Shown piece after piece: positions 59,662 to 64,000 of a stretch of DNA of 64,000 nt. The stretch comes from Amyloporia xantha (taxonomy: Eukaryota; Basidiomycota; Agaricomycetes; Polyporales; Adustoporiaceae), in assembly GCA_036971615.1 (NCBI GenBank), contig JAYKKR010000009.1, positions 496,001 to 560,000 on the forward strand, in the 5' to 3' direction. Every line of letters begins with the position of its first letter. Positions within the stretch are counted from its first letter, which is position 1. Under the pieces are notes generated by a model. The model worked only from the letters and a program-made list of their open reading frames with translations. It was not told the origin of the DNA and did no database searches. Made by a program: the position numbers and the translations under genes.

Positions 59662-60198
59662 TCAGCATTGCCGTCTGAGGCGGGTTGTCCTGCGGTTTAT
59701 AGAACATCGGGGCACGCTCGAGGCCGACATCCGCTTGCATTGTGCCGTGGGATTCGACTGATAATCGGATAGTCAGAAATGGGTCGCGGAAGCAAATGGA
59801 CCAGGAGGCAGGCATGCCTGACGGAATGCATGCAAGAAGGGGTGGCAAGTCCAGAGCGTGTTTGATCTAGATTACGTGTGTCCATGGAAGCTGTCCACAA
59901 GGCGAGCTTATCCGAATCTGCAGATCTGGGGAACGGCTAAGTGCCACTGGTTTCGCCTTCTCGCACACTCTTCCATATCGAACATGTGATGTAGCGACTG
60001 GAAGTCCGGACAGATTCTCGGGATAGGTCACTACGCGAAGGCCAAATATTGTGCTGAAGGGAAGAAAAACAGGGAAGAGTAATTGGTCGGAAAATGGACG
60101 CGTGGTCACTGCAAAATTGCGATCGCGATGAATGATAAGTACGACCATCTTCAAATTTTGGTAGTCTTACCCCAGCCTTCCCCCTCATCTACAGCCAT
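59662..60198 (-). CDS. Small protein of unknown function
   Basis: Exons 60171-60198 (MAVDEGEGW), 59876-60108 and 59662-59757 give 357 nt, a closed 118-aa model. The middle reads VTTRPFSDQLLFPVFLPF and LRVVTYPENLSGLPVATSH. The last intron (donor GTAATC, acceptor TTATCAG with a CTGAC branch-like sequence 13 bases before the acceptor) avoids an in-frame TAG at 59867. Without splicing, the frame past that stop reads on for 94 more codons to 59582 with protein-like text, so an alternative splice or a nonsense mutation is possible. It overlaps no neighbour in the chosen model. Confidence 0.4.
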
Positions 60199-60445
60199 TT
60201 CAAGCTCAGAGGACGTGAGGTCCAATGATATCCAGTAGCGAGAGCAACGGTCACTCCGGCGATCACTCCGTCCGAATTGTGGGACGCCCGGCAGGTTTCA
60301 TTTTGAGTGGATGGCTACTAGAGAAACGGATTCAGAATAGACAGACTCGGAGTGGCAATAGTCGAAGAAGCATAAAGAACCCAAGTCACCATGCGCCACT
60401 TCGAGCTTACGGTCAATCCAAATCCTCGCCTGCTTTGACTAAGAC

Positions 60446-61259
60446 ATGAGCTCACCGCCCGAGGATATGCCCAATTATGATTACCATGAATCAGGAACAG
60501 CACAGTTTAGGGTCATTGCTCGAGGGTCAGTCAAATTCAGTTGGATTTCTTGTTTATTCGTCAAATTAACAACATGATTTCAGCGCCGCACTAGCAGCCA
60601 GGCGCCGAGTGACGGAAGTCTTGCTCAACCCGGCTGGGTGCTCGAGGCTGAGTTAACACCAGAGGTTCCGAACGTTAGTTCATTCGGAAGTGACATTACG
60701 GTGGATTACGGATTCTGTCTATTCCCGGAATTTGCACTGATGAATGATGGAAAGCTGTTGCTTCGCTTCTATAGTAATCTAATTCGTAAGTGTTTCGCCC
60801 TCTAGTCACTGAATGATAACTTATACGTCTCTCGCTCAGATTACTTGAATGAGAATGAGCAACTATTTGGTAACTCAAGGGAGGATATACTCGTCGTCCG
60901 TCTCAATGAAGGCGTAAGTCCATTGTGTTGCATCTATGTCATGCTTTGACTGACAATAAACTTAGCTCACCTGGTCCCTACGTGTTATGATACGCCGTGA
61001 ACGCGAAAGCGGGATCTTCGAAACTACTATTGCTTCGCCTGCAATGTATAGGGAACTTACCCCTGCCGCTATCCAGGATTTGGAAGGCGTTGCGACCGCT
61101 GTCCGCATCCGGAATGCTCTTGTCGCTCGCACTCTTCCTACTTGGATCAGAGAGCAGTGGAGTCGTGCTGAGATTGCTATGGTAGTCTTTTGTATCGTGG
61201 TTTGCCTATATGCAGTCATTAGTCCCTATGCTCGTCATGTCTTGATAGGCGATTTGTGA
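60446..61259 (+). CDS. Predicted C-tail-anchored membrane protein, 217 aa
   Basis: Family not recognised. Exons are 60446-60529, 60584-60785, 60840-60913 and 60966-61259, 654 nt, closed. The protein begins MSSPPEDMPNYDYHESG. Its cytosolic part alternates beta-like and charged stretches (VDYGFCLFPEFALMN, LVVRLNEGLTWSLRVMIRRE). A single membrane segment lies close to the C-terminus (IAMVVFCIVVCLYAVISPY) with about 11 residues after it, the layout of a tail-anchored protein. It is divergent from the small gene at 59662-60198 with 247 bp between starts. Confidence 0.65.
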
Positions 61260-61538
61260 TGATAAATCAGGATTGTAATAGTATACTGCTTCGACGTTCA
61301 CGATTCTTTTCCGATGCCCATACTTAGTTTTATCATAACTATGATCAAACTTTCGCTGTTAGCATACAGGGCTGATGTCGTTGCAAAATGATAGCCAAAT
61401 GTTTCTTGATTGGAAGGAGAATAAAGCGTTAAGAACGAAATGAAGTGGCATAACGGAAAAAAGGAGCATAGCGGAATATGGGTCAAGTAATTCAAGAATG
61501 GCACAACATTTCAGACGAATTAAGATGACAGGTTGTAA

Positions 61539-63166
61539 TCAATGAGCACCTTCCTTAAAATCGTGATAAGGGTAACTACGTGTCTCCACTTCTCGCTGAC
61601 CTGGTCCGTCCAGTCCAGGGCGTACCTTCACCGCACTCAGACGCTCTAAACCTCTAGCGAGCATCTCGAGGACAACCTCCGGGTCCACAGCGGGGGATGT
61701 GAGCGCCCCAGAAGCGATCAATCGTAACTCCTCCACTTCTCGTTGCATACCCTCGAGGGTCGTCTGCACAGCGCGCACAAACCTCAACGAGCGTTCCGTG
61801 TAATCTCCTACGCGGTTCAAGACACGCAGATTGTATGCTAGGGCCGCTTTCTGGCGTCCGTTGAGTCGCAAGAGCGTCGATAGCTGGCTGTCGAGCTGCT
61901 GCTCTGCGAGCCGGAGATCACGTTTCTCGTCGGAGAGAACAGCGCCAATGGAGACCAGGTCCGCATCCAAGCCGCTCACTTTTATGAGTGAGGCACTGCT
62001 TGCGAAGATTAAGTCCCGAAGAACCCTTTCGTACGTTTGCAGTGCTCGTTCAAACGCGCGAGGGACGTCGGGATACGATATCTCGCAGGCTTCTTCGATC
62101 CCGAGGACCGTATTGATGCGTCGGCATGTCTTCTCCTGATGCGGCATGAAGACAGTCGACGAGTCTCTCATAAGGCGATAAAGATGGGCGTTAGTCGATA
62201 TAATTCTTGGTTGAAGGTAAGCCGCTGAAAAGCTGATCTAGTGAAGTCACACTTACTGATCAAAGCCCGTACCAATTTTAGCAGAAAGTCTCTGGAGATC
62301 GCGACTGACAGTAAGGGCATCATCCGCAAATTGCTGTACAAGATTCCCTAACTCCAGACTGCCTTCCAGGTCACTCGACCGGATCACATTGACGAGATCA
62401 ACTGAGGCAACGCGAGCCTCGGTCAAATCAAGTACAATCTCGGCATTTGCGCGACTCTCGCTCGCAACGTTCTCGAGACCTCTAAATTGCGACTCCAAAA
62501 GACGAGGGAGGACAGCCCAGACGGTCGTATTCCGAGCCGGAGTCGAACAAAATCGAGTCCGAGACACGAGCGAGAATTGGCAGAAGTATTGCGCGTCGTC
62601 GTGAATCTGATTGACCAAGGAAAATAGGGTGTACGAAATTGCAGCAAGTAGTACGGGTAACTGCAAGAAGAACGCTGTGCAGAATATCATGGCTAGTACT
62701 GTGTGAGAGTGCGAGACTAGGCAATTAACTGGGGTAGTTGCGCACCTTTGACGATGGAGTTTGCAAGACAATATCTCAGATGTGTATTCTTCGGCGTGAG
62801 GGTGCTGTGCGGACAGTGGAACCAGGGATATGGGATGAACGCTAGATGGTGGTTTGCAAGTAGAAGAAATAAAATCTCGGGATCGGGGACCAGGACAGGT
62901 GTTATTCCGAGATCTTCTAGGTACGCGCTTGAGAGCGCAGGTTCTCCAGTCAAAGACATAGCTGACATGCGTCTTAGGGGAGTGATGCGGCTAGCTTCTG
63001 AGATAGTGCGGACGTCCTTCCTCGTGTGCCAGGGCACGGAGCCATGTCTCGACCGCGGCGTATTGCTGGAACCCAGCCTCAATCCTCGTGCTGTACAAGC
63101 ACATCCTCGTGTTCTTGGAGTCCGAGTCGTAATGGATTCCGTTCGAAGTCTATGAGCATTTTCCAT
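61539..63166 (-). CDS. Unknown protein with membrane segment and coiled coil, about 509 aa
   Basis: Family not recognised. Exons are 62746 to 63166 (or beyond), 62257-62698 and 61539-62205; the phases agree. From the ATG at 63166 the product has about 509 residues. The open frame extends 25 codons further upstream, so a 5' exon may exist. The N-terminal 150 residues are basic and Ser/Thr-rich. A hydrophobic part follows (LAMIFCTAFFLQLPVLLAAI). The rest is helical with heptad-like leucines (VSIGAVLSDEKRDLRLAEQQ, LVQQFADDALTVSRDLQRL). It resembles the many fungal-specific membrane-plus-coiled-coil proteins. Confidence 0.65.
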
Positions 63167-63670
63167 GGCTAGCTGGCTGAGACTTTCATTTCGGAGGAGA
63201 CCAAGACGAACCGACGACACCGGCAATCGCCGAGACGCCAACTCGAGCGTCTGTTAACTCTCAACGTCTGTGAATGTCGCGATCGGTACAAAGTCCATCG
63301 CAGTGGTAAGTGACAATTTATTAGCGGCGGTCTTATATGTGACCTGAACAGCGAATTTTACACGTATCCCATGCTCTAACCTGGGGCTGGCTCCAGGCTT
63401 TCAGAGTGCCTAGGGACTCGGATACTACTAGGGTTCAAGTCGAATAGCACTGCACAATGTCCGATTAATAAAAGTACGGCACCGCGACAATAATCTCTTT
63501 GGATATGCATGGTAGGCCACTTGCTTTTGTGCCACTCATTCGTTCACCTGTAGGTATATCAGGCGAGCTCTCGTGCTCGACTCCTCTTCTACCAACCGAT
63601 TCCGCCGCCCACTAAACTGAGCCCACTTCTGCCTCGAGTTCATCTAGTACATCGCAACCCAAGCTCAGAA
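63167..63670. promoter_or_regulatory. Divergent region before the right-edge gene
   Basis: 504 bp between divergent starts with no supported gene. If the minus-strand gene has a further 5' exon, it would lie here. Confidence 0.35.
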
Positions 63671-64000
63671 ATGCCCGTAAGTCAAAGGTCGGACGTAAGT
63701 TAAGTTCATCTTACCTTTAAGCGAGAAACGCTTATGCATGGTTTTTGTATAGGAGACTGTGCGCCTCCGTGCTATGTTCTTCGCTGCTAATGGTACTCGC
63801 GAGCGCGTCGTTTTGGTCACCACCATCTTTCGCCCAGGCAATGCTTTCGTGTGCATCGAGGAGATTATGGGCAGAGACTATCTCATCGCTCACAAAGAAA
63901 TCGGAATCAGGGATGAACAGCAAAACATTCATCGCTTTGTAGTTTTCTGGCAGACAGCTGCTGCTGTCAATGACAGGCCGTCTCTACACGTCAACACGGC
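63671..64000 (+). CDS. Unknown protein, 3' end outside window
   Basis: A 6-nt first exon (ATG CCC, 63671-63676) is followed by a GTAAGT intron and an exon from 63753 that is open to the window edge. The product begins MPETVRLRAMFFAANGTRE and continues ERVVLVTTIFRPGNAFVC and IHRFVVFWQTAAAV. No domain was recognised. The very short first exon is plausible for fungi, but the start could also lie further upstream. Confidence 0.5.

Overview
The window comes from a filamentous basidiomycete, most likely an Agaricomycete. Genes are compact and intron-rich (mostly 50-65 nt introns, GT-AG), lie on both strands with short spacers, and read as fungal orthologues. The mobile elements, and the WD40 and F-box proteins, also fit that group. 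I rebuilt gene models by splicing by hand. A model whose spliced length is a multiple of three with agreeing phases at every junction is called 'closed' below.

1-30.4 kb is a conserved gene-rich block interrupted by a helicase family. In order it holds the 3' end of helicase copy A, SVF1 (survival factor), an F-box protein, an unrecognised 347-aa protein, ACL4 (Rpl4 chaperone), a DUF155/RMD1-type protein, SNU66/SART1 (tri-snRNP), RNase H2 catalytic subunit, SGD1/NOM1 (40S biogenesis), EFM4 (eEF1A lysine methyltransferase), PAM18 (mitochondrial import J protein), helicase copies B and C, and a carnitine acetyltransferase. Copies A and B are near-identical direct repeats about 23 kb apart. Copy C is an older relative. 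From its exon 2 onward copy C is almost stripped of CpG, and so is the 3' end of the convergent carnitine acetyltransferase gene.

30.7-39.8 kb continues with core genes: RMI1 (with a long disordered tail), SPF31/DNAJC8 and COX11. A single-exon 1095-codon low-complexity gene follows. Its last codons and stop codon come from a 521-bp hAT-type MITE with perfect 22-bp inverted ends and an 8-bp target duplication. The displaced original tail can still be read on the far side.

39.8-55 kb is accessory. It has degenerate repeats, two poorly characterised coiled-coil or unknown genes on the minus strand, a large Tnp2-like (CACTA/EnSpm type) transposase gene with a probable frameshift, a companion gene with a 15-bp tandem repeat, and a cluster of direct repeats between the two.

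55-64 kb holds a WD40 protein and a group of small lineage-restricted genes, several with membrane segments. A gene truncated by the window edge ends it. No rRNA, tRNA or CRISPR array was recognised by eye; a tRNA scan was not possible here.
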